Positions 18,862 to 29,256 of a stretch of 64,000 nucleotides of DNA are shown one piece after another. Below the pieces are notes generated by a model. It saw only the letters and a program-made list of their open reading frames with translations, did no database searches and had not been told where the DNA came from. Position 1 is the stretch's first letter; each line of letters begins with the position of its first letter. Position numbers and translations under genes: made by a program. The stretch is from Wenyingzhuangia heitensis. GTDB taxonomy: Bacteria; Bacteroidota; Bacteroidia; Flavobacteriales; Flavobacteriaceae. The DNA lies in contig NZ_JAASQL010000001.1 in NCBI RefSeq assembly GCF_011762155.1, positions 1,612,001 through 1,676,000 of the forward strand. The letters are read 5' to 3'.

Positions 18862-20454
18862 ATGAAATTTAAATTTTTATCTACAAAGATAATTCTTACT
18901 TGTTTAGTGCTTTTAATAAGTGTAAATACAATAGCTCAAGACTATAATATATTAGATTATGGAGCTAAAAAATCACACAACGTAGTAAGCACCCAAGCCA
19001 TTCAGAAAGCCATAGATGCTGCTCATAAAAATGGAGGAGGAACCGTAATTGTTCCCAAAGGACAATATGTAACGGGAACTTTGTTCTTAAAAAGTAATGT
19101 AACTATTAAGATGGAAGCCAACACAGAACTGTTTGGTAGCTCATCTTTAAAAGATTATGCCGATATTCCTTTAGGTACCGAAGAACCTCATTTTTCTAAA
19201 TCGTTATTTTATGCCAAAGGACAAGAGAACATTAAAATTATTGGACATCCACGTAGTGAAATCAACGGAAAAGGATACATGTTTAAACACAGTCATGAAC
19301 GACCAAAATTATTTAGAATTGAGAATTGTAACAATATAGAGTTTGACAATGCCATTATTAAAAACTCTGGTTCTTGGTGTGTGTATTTTAAAGAATGTGA
19401 CAATATATATATTCATCATACATCGGTTTATAATAAAGAAAACAAAAATAACGACGGGATGAACTTTGATGGGTGTTCTAACGTAACCATTAGAGATTGT
19501 AATTTGCAGGTAGAAGATGATGCCATTTGTTTAAAAAGTAGTGTTGATAAAATTTGCGAGAATTTTTTAGTAGAAAATTGTACGGTGAGTAGTTATTGGG
19601 CATCCTTAAAATTTGGAACCGCTTCTAAAACGGGATTTAAAAATGTTGTGGTTAGAAATTGTCAGTTTTTTGACAGTCGTCATGGAGCCATTAAATTGTT
19701 AGCGGTTGATGGTGCTGTTATTGAAAATGTACAAATATCAGATATTGATTTGTTTAATTGTTCCGGGCCTATTTTTATACGTTTAGGAAATAGGGGGAGA
19801 GATTACAGCAAATCCATCAAACAAGTTTATAAAAAAGATGCCAAACCAGAGGGGAGACCTGTTGGAAAAATAAAAAACATTCACTTTAAAAACATCAACG
19901 CTAGGTTAACGGGTAGAATGGATCCGCCTACAGAAGGATTGATGTTTACCGGATTGCCAAATCATTATATAGAAAATGTAACGTTAGAGAATATCAATTT
20001 TTCATACACAGGTTTTGGAGAAACCAATGCCAAAAACAATGTGGTTAAAGAAGATGAAGCTAGGTATCCAGAGCAATTATTTTTTGGAGTGTTGCCTTCT
20101 TACGGAATGTATTTACGTCATATAAAAGGTTTGAAAATAAAGAATGTAACAATGGGTTTGCGTGCTAATGATGATAGACCAGCCATAGTGATGGATGATG
20201 TTTTAAACAGTGATTTTGAAAATGTAACTTTTGATATAAAACCCAAAGCGGGTTCTGGTGTGCTAATGCACAACAGTAAAAACATCAACCTAAACAACAT
20301 TAAATCTGTAGGAAAAGTTGCTGCTTTATTAGAGGTAAAAGGAAAGATGACCAAAGGAATTGTAATCAAAAATACAGAAGTAAAAAAATTAGAAGCAAAG
20401 AAGTCATTTTTATTGTCAGAAGAGGTAAAAAGGAATGCTGTAAAACTGAAATAA
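18862..20454 (+). CDS. GH28 family glycoside hydrolase (polygalacturonase-like beta-helix)
   Basis: 530 aa with a signal peptide (residues 1-25). The start (ILDYGAKKSH... AIQKAIDAAHKNGGGTVIVPKG) is typical of GH28. The inverting catalytic aspartates are conserved: D198 in KNNDGMNFDGC and D219-D220 in EDDAICLKS. The catalytic-site histidine is H274 in SRHGAIKL, which takes the place of the usual GHG...RIK. In this locus the substrate is probably not plain pectin; some GH28 members remove other uronic or galactosyl residues, so specificity is open. It is followed after 16 nt by a PhoD-like gene. Confidence 0.85.
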   Translation: MKFKFLSTKIILTCLVLLISVNTIAQDYNILDYGAKKSHNVVSTQAIQKAIDAAHKNGGGTVIVPKGQYVTGTLFLKSNVTIKMEANTELFGSSSLKDYADIPLGTEEPHFSKSLFYAKGQENIKIIGHPRSEINGKGYMFKHSHERPKLFRIENCNNIEFDNAIIKNSGSWCVYFKECDNIYIHHTSVYNKENKNNDGMNFDGCSNVTIRDCNLQVEDDAICLKSSVDKICENFLVENCTVSSYWASLKFGTASKTGFKNVVVRNCQFFDSRHGAIKLLAVDGAVIENVQISDIDLFNCSGPIFIRLGNRGRDYSKSIKQVYKKDAKPEGRPVGKIKNIHFKNINARLTGRMDPPTEGLMFTGLPNHYIENVTLENINFSYTGFGETNAKNNVVKEDEARYPEQLFFGVLPSYGMYLRHIKGLKIKNVTMGLRANDDRPAIVMDDVLNSDFENVTFDIKPKAGSGVLMHNSKNINLNNIKSVGKVAALLEVKGKMTKGIVIKNTEVKKLEAKKSFLLSEEVKRNAVKLK

Positions 20455-20470
20455 ATAAAACTTAAAAAGA

Positions 20471-21913
20471 ATGAAAAAAGCTATTTGTTTTCTGTTAGGA
20501 TTGTTACTAGGACTACAGGTATTTAGTCAAAACAAAAAAGATCTTGTGTATTTTACAACGGGATTAAAAATAGGAGAAGTCACAGAAAATTCAGCTGTAA
20601 TTTGGACTCGTTTGTGTAGTCAACCTTTGCCAAATCCTATTACACATCAAAGAAAAAAAGCACCTTATAGAGCTCCTTTAAAATACAAAAACAACCAACC
20701 GGTAGACGAATTAGATGGTGAGGTTTCTGGAGCTTTTGGGGAGGTAAAGGTGAAATTAATCAGTAAAAATCATCAAGTTGAATTGGATTGGGAATTTGTT
20801 TCTTCTTTAAAGGATTATACGTTTAAAAAAGCCATCAAAAACCTAGAGCCTAACACAACCTACAAAGTGGAGATTTTAGGTAGAAAGCACACAAGAATTA
20901 GAAAGAAAGACAAAGTAACTAAACCTAAAAAAACATCGACTAAAATTGTGGGACAGTTTACCACAGCTCCTAGTAAAAATGATATTGTTCCTGTGTTTTT
21001 TACGTCTTCAACGTGTCAGTATTTTTGGGATTATGATGATGAAAAACGTGGTTTTAAAATTTATGATGCCATGAAAAAGTTACAACCTAACTTTCATTGT
21101 CAGACGGGTGATTTTGTTTATTACGACAAGCCAGGGCCTATGGCTTTAAATATTGCACAAGCTAGAATGAAATGGCATGCGATAAATGCTTGGCCAGCTT
21201 CGGTAGATTTTTATAACAATGTACCTCTGTATCTTCAAAAAGACGATCACGATTTGTTGAGTAACGATTCGTATCCTGGGATGCAACCTTTTGGAGAAAT
21301 TACCTACAAAGATGGATTGAGTATTTGGTACGAACAAGCTCCGTTGGTAGGAAAACCTTACCGAACTTTTAGGTGGGGAAAAGATGTACAGATTTGGTTG
21401 TTAGAAGGAAGAGAGTTCCGGTCTCCCAATCATTTAAAAGATGGAAAAGACAAAACTATTTACGGAGAAGAACAAAAAAAATGGTTTGCCAAATCTGTTA
21501 AAAAATCGGATGCTACCTTTAAGTTATTTGTGTCTGCAACTCCAGTAGTTGGACCAGATAGAGTTTCTGATAAAAGTGACAATCATGCCAATATAGCCTT
21601 TAAAAAAGAAGGAGATTGGTTAAGAAAATTCTTAAAAAAGCACGACATGTTTGTGTTAAACGGAGACCGTCATTGGCAATATGTTTCTAAAGACACTAAA
21701 ACAGGATTGATGGAGTTTTCTCAAGGTCCTTCTAGCGATGCACACGCACAAGGCTGGTCACCAGATGATAAAAAGCCAGAACATAAATTTTTAAGAGTGG
21801 CAGGAGGGTTTTTAGGAGTTAAGGTCTATCGTGAAAAAGGAAAACCAACCATAGAATTTATTCACTACGATGTAGATGGAAATGAAGTAAATAAAGAAGT
21901 AGTCAAAAAGTAG
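20471..21913 (+). CDS. PhoD-like metallophosphoesterase, secreted
   Basis: 480 aa with a signal peptide (residues 1-20). The N-terminal domain (GEVTENSAVIWTRL, later ATP-less fibronectin-like strands) precedes the PhoD core: CQTGDFVYYD (D214), KDDHDLL (D258-D259-H260-D261) and NGDRHWQYVS (D399, H401). These are family metal-binding segments. It is the second PhoD-like enzyme of the locus and, like the first, is coupled to a glycoside hydrolase gene (GH28, 16 nt upstream). It is clearly divergent from the copy at 3780 (480 versus 592 aa). Confidence 0.82.
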   Translation: MKKAICFLLGLLLGLQVFSQNKKDLVYFTTGLKIGEVTENSAVIWTRLCSQPLPNPITHQRKKAPYRAPLKYKNNQPVDELDGEVSGAFGEVKVKLISKNHQVELDWEFVSSLKDYTFKKAIKNLEPNTTYKVEILGRKHTRIRKKDKVTKPKKTSTKIVGQFTTAPSKNDIVPVFFTSSTCQYFWDYDDEKRGFKIYDAMKKLQPNFHCQTGDFVYYDKPGPMALNIAQARMKWHAINAWPASVDFYNNVPLYLQKDDHDLLSNDSYPGMQPFGEITYKDGLSIWYEQAPLVGKPYRTFRWGKDVQIWLLEGREFRSPNHLKDGKDKTIYGEEQKKWFAKSVKKSDATFKLFVSATPVVGPDRVSDKSDNHANIAFKKEGDWLRKFLKKHDMFVLNGDRHWQYVSKDTKTGLMEFSQGPSSDAHAQGWSPDDKKPEHKFLRVAGGFLGVKVYREKGKPTIEFIHYDVDGNEVNKEVVKK

Positions 21914-21922
21914 ATTTTATAG

Positions 21923-21959
21923 AAAACAGAACAAAAGAATCATTTGTGTTCTGTTTTTA
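21923..21959 (+). terminator. Intrinsic terminator after GH28-PhoD unit
   Basis: Arms AAAACAGAACA and TGTTCTGTTTT start 9 nt after the stop codon and end in a T run. Confidence 0.85.
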
Positions 21960-22056
21960 GCGATATCTTTTTAATGAGAAATGAGTATAGATCTACTTTT
22001 ACTAAAATGCAATCAAACAGCATTTAAAATTATTTTATCAACAAATTAGAACTTAT

Positions 22057-23475
22057 ATGAAAACTAAAATTTTACTTTTTACTTTAACAGTTATAGGAAT
22101 TACATTTGGGCATGCTCAAAAAAACAAAAAGCCCAATATCATTATATTTATGGCCGATGATATGGGATATGCAGATACAGGTTTTACGGGAGCAAAAGAT
22201 ATCAAAACACCAAACCTAGACAACTTGGCTAAAAATGGAGTTTTCTTTAAACAAGGATATGCCAACCATGCTTATTGTGGACCCAGTAGAGCAGCATTAA
22301 TGTCGGGTCGTTACCAGCAAAGATTTGGTTTTGAAACCAATCCAGCTTACGATCCTGCAAATCCGTATATGGGAATAGACAAAGGAGAAAAACTGTTTCC
22401 TAAAAGATTGCAAGAAGTGGGCTACAAAACAGGAGCTATTGGAAAATGGCACTTGGGAGCTGCAGCAGAGTTTCATCCTTTAAACCGTGGTTTTGATTAT
22501 TTCTATGGGTTTTTAGGAGGCGGACATGATTATTTTAGAATTGATGGAACTAAAAAAGTTTGGGAAGCTTATTTACAACCTTTAGAAAGAAATAAAAAAG
22601 CAGATAATTTTGAAGGCTATTTAACCACTGCTTTAAGTAAAGATGCAGCCAGTTTTGTGGATAAAAATAAAGAAAATCCTTTCTTTTTGTACGTTGCATA
22701 CAATGCCCCACACATGCCTTTGCAGGCTCCAAAAGAAGACATTGCCAGATATGCACACATTAAAGATAAAAAAAGAAGAGTGTATGCAGCTATGGTAGAT
22801 GTTATGGATCGTGGAATAGGAACAGTAATTCAGTCTTTAAAAAACAATGGAATTTATGACAATACGTTGATCTTTTTCTTGAGTGATAACGGTGGACCTC
22901 AGTCTAAAAATGGAAGTACAAAGGGATGGAATGGATCTAGCAACGAACCTTTTAGAGGAGGAAAAGGAAACTTATACGATGGTGGAGTTCACGTTCCGTT
23001 TTTTGCAAGTTGGCCAAACAAAATTAAGCCAGGTACTGTGGTAGATTATCCTGTAAACTCTTTAGATATTGGTAGAACCGCTGTAGAGGTTGCTGGGGGA
23101 GATGCTAGTGCAGCTCCTAAAATGGAAGGAGTAGATTTAATTCCGTTTGCTACAGGAAAAGACAAAGGTGCTCCACATGATTATATTTACTGGAAGAGTG
23201 GAAACAAATGGTCTGTGTTGGCTGCAGATGGAACCAAACATGTGTTGGATAGAGATAGTAAACAACCAGAATTGTTTTTCCTACCTAAGGATATAGGAGA
23301 ACAAAATGATATTTTAAATAAAAATCCAGAAAAAGCAAAGGAATTAAAATCGAAATGGAAGGTTTGGGATTCAGATAATATAAAACCTCAAATGTTGAAT
23401 TACAAAAGCTATCACAAACTAAGAGATCAGTTTTTTAAGACAGCTGTTCCTAAAGAGGTTAAGGTTAAAAACTAA
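22057..23475 (+). CDS. Secreted type I sulfatase (CGPSR), 472 aa
   Basis: Signal peptide 1-20. The metal pair is D34-D35 ([11 protein letters not shown]), formylglycine site C74-G-P-S-R followed by [20 protein letters not shown] near 135 and LSDNGGP for the distal site. Its core is close in motif spelling to the sulfatase at 15538, so the two may be paralogues with different positional specificity. It is the first gene of a two-sulfatase unit (15-nt gap to the next). A weak hairpin (AAATGC/GCATTT, 22005-22025) precedes it. Confidence 0.9.
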   Translation: MKTKILLFTLTVIGITFGHAQKNKKPNIIIFMADDMGYADTGFTGAKDIKTPNLDNLAKNGVFFKQGYANHAYCGPSRAALMSGRYQQRFGFETNPAYDPANPYMGIDKGEKLFPKRLQEVGYKTGAIGKWHLGAAAEFHPLNRGFDYFYGFLGGGHDYFRIDGTKKVWEAYLQPLERNKKADNFEGYLTTALSKDAASFVDKNKENPFFLYVAYNAPHMPLQAPKEDIARYAHIKDKKRRVYAAMVDVMDRGIGTVIQSLKNNGIYDNTLIFFLSDNGGPQSKNGSTKGWNGSSNEPFRGGKGNLYDGGVHVPFFASWPNKIKPGTVVDYPVNSLDIGRTAVEVAGGDASAAPKMEGVDLIPFATGKDKGAPHDYIYWKSGNKWSVLAADGTKHVLDRDSKQPELFFLPKDIGEQNDILNKNPEKAKELKSKWKVWDSDNIKPQMLNYKSYHKLRDQFFKTAVPKEVKVKN

Positions 23476-23490
23476 AACATAAAGGAGGGA

Positions 23491-25044
23491 ATGAACAAAC
23501 AAATTAAATTAATACTATCTATTAGCTTAACACTTTTGAGTTTTTACAATTACGCTCAAAAAAAGCCCAATGTATTGGTTATTTATACAGACGATCATAG
23601 GTATAGCGGAGTGCATGCTTTGGGAGGAATGCCTGTAAAAACACCTAATTTAGACAAGCTTGCAGAAAACGGAATGGCTTTTACCAAAACTTATTTAATG
23701 GGAGCTTTTACAGGAGCAACCTGTGTGCCTAGTAGAGCTATGTTGCATACGGGTAAACAATTATTCCATTTAAAAGGGAGAGGGTTTGATGTTCCTGAAA
23801 GTCATACCACCATGGGACAAACGTTTATGAAAGCAGGCTATTATGCTTATCATGTAGGAAAATGGCATCAAGATTTTAATACGTTGGCTAGATCTTTCCA
23901 TGATGGTGCTAAAGTATCAGGGAAACCTGCTTATTTAACAGATCAGTTCCGTATGCCTTACCACGATTGGGAAACTGACCCTACAAAATACAACAGAAAA
24001 AACTGTTATTTGTTAGAGTATGATAAAAAAGGAAAGGTGGTAAAAAGACCTTTGGCTAAAACCGATAAAAGAGGACCTACAGCAACAGAAAAAGTAGGAC
24101 CACACGTGTCTGAAGTATTAGCTGATGAAGCTGCTGGATTTATCAAAGAGTACAAAAAAGAACAACCATTTTTTATGTATTTGGCTTTTCCAACTCCACA
24201 CGATCCTCGTCAGGCTCCAGATACATACAAAAAAATGTATCCAGAAGATAAAATGGAGTTAACACCTTCTTATATGTCACAACATCCTTTTCATAACGGA
24301 CATATTGTTTTGCGTGATGAACAATTGGGAAAATGGCCACGTGATAAAGAAGTTGCCAGAAAACATTTGTCAAATTATTATGCAATTATTACACATTTAG
24401 ATGCTCAGATTGGTAGAGTGATTAAATCTTTAAAAAAGTCAGGACAGTATGAAAATACTATTATTGTAATGGCAGGAGATAGTGGATTGGCAGTAGGAAA
24501 CCATGGATTGTTAGGAAAACAAAATATTTATGATGAAGATGGAATTCACATTCCTTTTATTATTTCTGGTGGATTGATTGCCAAAGAAAATAAAGGAAGA
24601 AGAGTAAATGCGTTGAGTTATGTACACGATATTTTTCCAACAGTTTGTGATTTGGCTGGTATTGAAAAACCAAACACCATAGATGGAGAAAGTTTATTGC
24701 CAGTTATAGAAAATAAAAAAGAGCAAATAAGAGAGTATTCTTACCATGCATATCGTCAGCATCAAAGAGCTTTTAGAAAAGGAGCTTATAAATTGATTGA
24801 ATATGTAAGAGCTCCTACCTTAGAAAAATATGGAAAACCTAGAGTAGAAGGAATGTTAGGATCTAGAGTTACACAACTTTTTAACACAGAAAAAGATCCT
24901 TGGGAAACTTTAAACTTAGCAGATTTTCCTGAGTATTATGATAAAATGCAAGAAATGCGAAAAGAAATGCGAGAAAAAGCTATGGAGTTAGAAGACTATG
25001 CAGATGGAGATAGAACCAATGTAGATTTTTGGCAATATTATTAA
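23491..25044 (+). CDS. Secreted type I sulfatase (CVPSR), 517 aa
   Basis: Signal peptide 1-22. The metal pair is D34-D35 (YTDDHRYSG), formylglycine site C78-V-P-S-R, GKWHQDF near 135, and the distal metal segment MAGDSGLAVGNHGLLGKQ with Ser where many family members have His or Asn. The GNHGLLGKQNIYDE string is typical of the iduronate/choline-sulfatase-like branch. It is the second gene of the unit, and a terminator follows. An AGGAGG lies 2 nt before the ATG, too close to act as a normal Shine-Dalgarno site. Confidence 0.88.
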   Translation: MNKQIKLILSISLTLLSFYNYAQKKPNVLVIYTDDHRYSGVHALGGMPVKTPNLDKLAENGMAFTKTYLMGAFTGATCVPSRAMLHTGKQLFHLKGRGFDVPESHTTMGQTFMKAGYYAYHVGKWHQDFNTLARSFHDGAKVSGKPAYLTDQFRMPYHDWETDPTKYNRKNCYLLEYDKKGKVVKRPLAKTDKRGPTATEKVGPHVSEVLADEAAGFIKEYKKEQPFFMYLAFPTPHDPRQAPDTYKKMYPEDKMELTPSYMSQHPFHNGHIVLRDEQLGKWPRDKEVARKHLSNYYAIITHLDAQIGRVIKSLKKSGQYENTIIVMAGDSGLAVGNHGLLGKQNIYDEDGIHIPFIISGGLIAKENKGRRVNALSYVHDIFPTVCDLAGIEKPNTIDGESLLPVIENKKEQIREYSYHAYRQHQRAFRKGAYKLIEYVRAPTLEKYGKPRVEGMLGSRVTQLFNTEKDPWETLNLADFPEYYDKMQEMRKEMREKAMELEDYADGDRTNVDFWQYY

Positions 25045-25068
25045 GATTTAGTAGGAAAGCATAAAAGT

Positions 25069-25102
25069 AAAGAGCCAAGAAATATTTTCTTGGCTCTTTT
25101 TT
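25069..25102 (+). terminator. Intrinsic terminator after two-sulfatase unit
   Basis: Arms AAAGAGCCAAGA and TCTTGGCTCTTT with a 7-nt loop, then T6. Confidence 0.9.
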
Positions 25103-25228
25103 AATCTTTTTATTTCTTTAAAATTAATAGTGATTTTCAATTTTAAATCTATTTTTGTTTTGCTGATTTTGTCAAAAAGTTGAAAAAATAACAATACAAT
25201 CAAAAAATAAAAAACAATAGTTGTTTAA

Positions 25229-28200
25229 ATGTTCCTTTTTATTAAAAATAATAGAATTTTAGATTTGAAGAAAATAAAAGTCATCCTTATTAGAGTTATA
25301 TGTTTTGTAGGGTTACTTTCTTTAGAAGTAAACGCTCAACATATAGAGGCTATTTCTTTGTTTGAAACAACAGATTTACCTACCACGGATGTGAGCCGAG
25401 TAAGGCAAGATAAAAAAGGATTTATTTGGTTTGCATCAGAAGACGGACTGTATCGTTTTGATGGCTATAAATACGAACAACATGCTTTTTTAAACAATCA
25501 TCCAGATTTTCCGTTACGAAGAATTAAAAAGTTTGAGTTTGATAATTTTGGACGTGTTTGGCTAGATACCAAAGACAATAGATTGTATTGTTATGATTTG
25601 TCAACCCAAAATTTACAAGAAATAAGATTCAAGAAAGATGAATTGTTTTCGGATGTAAATAGTATGACTTTGTGTAATGATAAGTTATTTATCGGATATA
25701 TTACACCTCATTATTTTTCTTTAAAAAACGTAGACCTCAATAATATACAACCTATAAAAATAAGTGATGTTGCAGGAACACGGTTAGGATATCATAAAAA
25801 GAATATTGTTTGGTTTGTGATGAGTACTCACATGATTATGTTTGATGCCAAAGCAGAAAAATTACTGAGAACGGTAGAAATGCCCGTAAATGCAACCAGT
25901 ATTTGTGTAGATGCCCATAACAATGTTTGGATAGGAGACAATTCTAAAAACATCAATATTTATAATACGGAAAAAGGAGAGTGGAAAACCATTAAAACCT
26001 CTGTAAACGGAATTAAATGGGTTGAGTTTGATGAGAAAAGAAATCAAATATTGGTGACTTCTTTTACAGATTTGTATCAGATAGATGTTGCAAAACCTAA
26101 TGTTGAGCTTGTAAAAATTCCGCTACATAAAATCATTCAGAACGGTAGAGAAACTTTTATAGACAAACAAAACAATGCTTGGCTAGTGGTTTCTAACAAC
26201 GATTTGTTAAAACTAAATTATAACGATCAAGACCCGTTTAACTTAAACTTTAAACAAGTTTATAGCGATCATACCAAAAAGTTAGTATTTCAAGATTTTA
26301 CAGAAGCAAAATGGTTATCTGGAAATGCGGGGTTTATCAGAAGAAACTTTAAGGCAAAAGAAGAAAAAGAATACTTAACTAAAAAAAATGTTAGATGTAT
26401 TCAAAAATACAACGATTCTCTTTTTTATGTGTTTACCCGTAGAGAAGTTTACGAATACACATACAATTCAAAAAAACAAGATTTTGAAGGAGTTCTAAAA
26501 GTATCCAAAAAACAAAATCAATTAAAATACATCAATTCCGGAATTCGTACCAAAGAGAATATTTTTTGGTTAGGGAATAACAGGGGAGTTTCTAGAATTA
26601 ACATTCAGAAAAATACATTTGAACATTTGCCGGTGTTAAAATGGAGTAATGTAAACTATTTGGTGTACGATGAACAACACAATACCATTTTGGCAAGTGC
26701 CATCAATAAAGGAATTTTTCAATTTAATTTAGACAAAGATCATCAGGTGGTAGATGTGGTAAACATCAACCGCTCTAAAAACTTAGGAAGTAATACTGTT
26801 CAATCTATTTATGTAACTCCAACACATGTTTGGGCAGCCACCTCTAGAGGTTTGAGTAAATTAAAATACAACTCTAATAAAAAAGAATACATTGTTCAAA
26901 AAAACTACACTACAGAAAATGGATTGTCTCACAATTATACCACTACTATTTTAGCAGAAGACAACAATTCACTTTGGGTGGGAACCAATTTAGGGTTGAG
27001 CAAACTAAACATAAAAAAAGAAAAATTTAGTTCTTATTACAAAGGTTTTGGAGATGCAGCCAACAAAATAACCAACCGATTTTCTATTTACGCAGAAGAC
27101 AATAACATGTATTTTGGGGTGAATAAAGGATTTATAAAATTCAACCCCAAAGAGCTTAAAAAAAGTCCTTACCAATACTCTATTTATGTAGAAGATGTGG
27201 AGGTGAATGGGGTAAACGGTAAAAATATAGAAGATTTAAAAAATCTAAAACATTACGAAAACTATTTGTCTTTTACCATTTCTGTACCCAATTACGTTTC
27301 TCCAAATGGTGTAAAATACAGATATCAAATAGATGATGAATTTTGGCACACAAGTTCGGTTCGTTTTCCTACGTTTACGATTAATAATCTTACTTACGGT
27401 AATCATACCCTTCAGTTGCAATGTAGTAATGAGGATGGAGTTTGGAATTCTGAGATCAAAAAAATCAACTTGTATATGACTCCACCTTTCTGGAAATCTT
27501 GGTGGTTTGTCACTATTCTAATATTGGTGTTATTGGTAATGATTCGTTTCTTAATTATAAGGTTCCGATTAAAAAAGGAGTTTGACATTCAGTTAGGAAT
27601 AGAGAAAAAGTTACGAGAAACTGATCAAGAAAAAATTAAATTTTTTACCGATGTTTCTCACGATTTAAAAACTCCGTTAACCATGATTAGCAGACCTATT
27701 GAAAAAATGATAGGTCAAGAAATGCCCGAACAAGAAAAAAAGTTTTTGTTAGAAACGGCTTCTAAAAACACCAATAGATTGATCAATTTGATCAATCAGG
27801 TATTAAATTTTAGTACCATACAAAGTGGAGATTTAACCTTAAACATTCAAAGAGTAGAACTGATTTTGTTTTTAAATAACATTATTGATAGTTTTAATTT
27901 TGAAACTTCTCAGAAACAAATCAACTTAATTTTAAAAACAGAGCTACAAGAATTAATTGTCTTTTTTGATAAGGAAAAAATAGAAAGAGTGTTGTACAAT
28001 TTATTATCCAATGCCTTTAAAAACACCCCTAAAAATGGAAGCATCACCTTGGGAGTTGTGTTTGATGAAGCTACTAAAATTGTAGATATTTGTGTAGAAG
28101 ACACCGGGTTTGGAATTAGAAAAGACAAACTAAACAGAATTTTTAAACGATTTTATCAGACAGACACTAAAAACGTTGGGCAAGGAATAGGCTTGTCTAT

Positions 28201-29113
28201 TGTAAAAGAATACATAGAGGCTCATGATGGGAATGTAAATGTAGAAAGCGAATACAACAAAGGAACCAAAATCTGCATTGCATTACCAGTAGAAGAAGAA
28301 ACTACAAAACAGCAAGAAAAAAGTAATGAGGAGAATGTTGTAAAAGAAGATAAAGAGCATTCCATTTTGGTAGTAGAAGATGATGACGATTTAAGAGAGT
28401 ATATTGTTTATGAACTACAACCGTTTTATAAAATTTACACGGCCAACAACGGAAAAGCAGGCCAAGAGGTGGCCATTACTAAAAAGCCCAATTTAATTCT
28501 TACCGATTTAAAAATGCCAGATATGAATGGTGCTGAGCTTTGCGATGTGTTAAAAGGTGATCTTAGAACCTCTCACATTCCAGTAATTGTAATTACGGCT
28601 TTTAGCGGAATGGAGTTGGAGTCTTTAGCTATTGGAGCCAATGACTATATTTCTAAACCATTGAATATTGATAGTTTGTTGTTAAAAATTAAAAATCATT
28701 TAAAACTGTTAGCACAAGCCAAAGAAAAATTTGACAGAGAAATTAGTTTAACTCCAAAAACGGAAAATAAAGATACTCCACAAAAAATATTTATCAATAA
28801 AATAATGGAGGTGATAGAAGAGGAATTTATAGATAAAAAATTAGACATAGAATTGCTAACTCAAAGAATGAATATGTCTAAAAGTGTGTTGTATAAAAAA
28901 GTTTTAGACTATACAGGGCAATCTGTAAATGAATTGATCACTACCGTAAAAATTAAAAAAGCAGAAGAGTTTTTGTTAAATTCAGATTACTCTTTTAATG
29001 AAATTACGTATCTCTTAGGATACAATGATAGCAAGTATTTTAGAGGCCTGTTTAAAAAGAAAAATGGTCTAACCCCTTTGCAGTTTAAGAAGAACAAGCT
29101 TAGAGAACAGTAG
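25229..29113 (+). CDS. Hybrid two-component system regulator (HTCS) with AraC-type output
   Basis: 1294 aa. A signal peptide or signal anchor (residues 1-37) leads into a periplasmic sensor of repeated Reg_prop blades (about 45-690; for example RQDKKGFIWFASEDGLYRF, NNSLWVGTNLGLSKL) and a Y_Y_Y domain (about 690-750). One transmembrane helix follows (755-778). The cytoplasmic part has HisKA with H811 in FFTDVSHDLKTPL, HATPase (NLLSNAFKNTP near 924, DTGFGI near 957, GQGIGLSI near 985), a receiver with D1093 in LTDLKMPDMNG, and an AraC-type helix-turn-helix (about 1205-1290). This architecture senses a released oligosaccharide and activates PUL genes. It is the only PUL regulator in the window and probably controls the surrounding units. 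Confidence 0.96.
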   Translation: MFLFIKNNRILDLKKIKVILIRVICFVGLLSLEVNAQHIEAISLFETTDLPTTDVSRVRQDKKGFIWFASEDGLYRFDGYKYEQHAFLNNHPDFPLRRIKKFEFDNFGRVWLDTKDNRLYCYDLSTQNLQEIRFKKDELFSDVNSMTLCNDKLFIGYITPHYFSLKNVDLNNIQPIKISDVAGTRLGYHKKNIVWFVMSTHMIMFDAKAEKLLRTVEMPVNATSICVDAHNNVWIGDNSKNINIYNTEKGEWKTIKTSVNGIKWVEFDEKRNQILVTSFTDLYQIDVAKPNVELVKIPLHKIIQNGRETFIDKQNNAWLVVSNNDLLKLNYNDQDPFNLNFKQVYSDHTKKLVFQDFTEAKWLSGNAGFIRRNFKAKEEKEYLTKKNVRCIQKYNDSLFYVFTRREVYEYTYNSKKQDFEGVLKVSKKQNQLKYINSGIRTKENIFWLGNNRGVSRINIQKNTFEHLPVLKWSNVNYLVYDEQHNTILASAINKGIFQFNLDKDHQVVDVVNINRSKNLGSNTVQSIYVTPTHVWAATSRGLSKLKYNSNKKEYIVQKNYTTENGLSHNYTTTILAEDNNSLWVGTNLGLSKLNIKKEKFSSYYKGFGDAANKITNRFSIYAEDNNMYFGVNKGFIKFNPKELKKSPYQYSIYVEDVEVNGVNGKNIEDLKNLKHYENYLSFTISVPNYVSPNGVKYRYQIDDEFWHTSSVRFPTFTINNLTYGNHTLQLQCSNEDGVWNSEIKKINLYMTPPFWKSWWFVTILILVLLVMIRFLIIRFRLKKEFDIQLGIEKKLRETDQEKIKFFTDVSHDLKTPLTMISRPIEKMIGQEMPEQEKKFLLETASKNTNRLINLINQVLNFSTIQSGDLTLNIQRVELILFLNNIIDSFNFETSQKQINLILKTELQELIVFFDKEKIERVLYNLLSNAFKNTPKNGSITLGVVFDEATKIVDICVEDTGFGIRKDKLNRIFKRFYQTDTKNVGQGIGLSIVKEYIEAHDGNVNVESEYNKGTKICIALPVEEETTKQQEKSNEENVVKEDKEHSILVVEDDDDLREYIVYELQPFYKIYTANNGKAGQEVAITKKPNLILTDLKMPDMNGAELCDVLKGDLRTSHIPVIVITAFSGMELESLAIGANDYISKPLNIDSLLLKIKNHLKLLAQAKEKFDREISLTPKTENKDTPQKIFINKIMEVIEEEFIDKKLDIELLTQRMNMSKSVLYKKVLDYTGQSVNELITTVKIKKAEEFLLNSDYSFNEITYLLGYNDSKYFRGLFKKKNGLTPLQFKKNKLREQ

Positions 29114-29145
29114 CAGAACATATGTTTTTGGGAGTAATTAATATG

Positions 29146-29183
29146 TATCCCCCCTTTTTTAAGGAATATACCCCTCTTTTTTT
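29146..29183 (+). promoter_or_regulatory. Candidate HTCS binding site: C-run/T-run direct repeat
   Basis: TATCCCCCCTTTTTT (29146-29160) and ATACCCCTCTTTTTTT (29168-29183) are direct repeats whose C runs start 22 bp apart, about two helical turns. They lie between the HTCS stop and the redox operon start. Tandem half-sites are expected of an AraC-type dimer; assignment to this HTCS is inference. Confidence 0.45.
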
Positions 29184-29256
29184 GATGATATGATGGTTAA
29201 ATTTGAATTGGTTTAAAAAATCAACAGTTTACCAAAATCAAAGAAATCAACAAAAA

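Noticed and set aside
20471-21913. PhoD-like gene as a recent duplicate of the one at 3780
   Set aside because: Length, metal-site spelling and N-terminal domain differ throughout.
23483-23490. AAGGAGGG just before the sulfatase at 23491, as a Shine-Dalgarno site
   Set aside because: The spacing to the ATG is only 2 nt, too short for pairing, and Bacteroidota rarely use such sites. It is a purine stretch at best.
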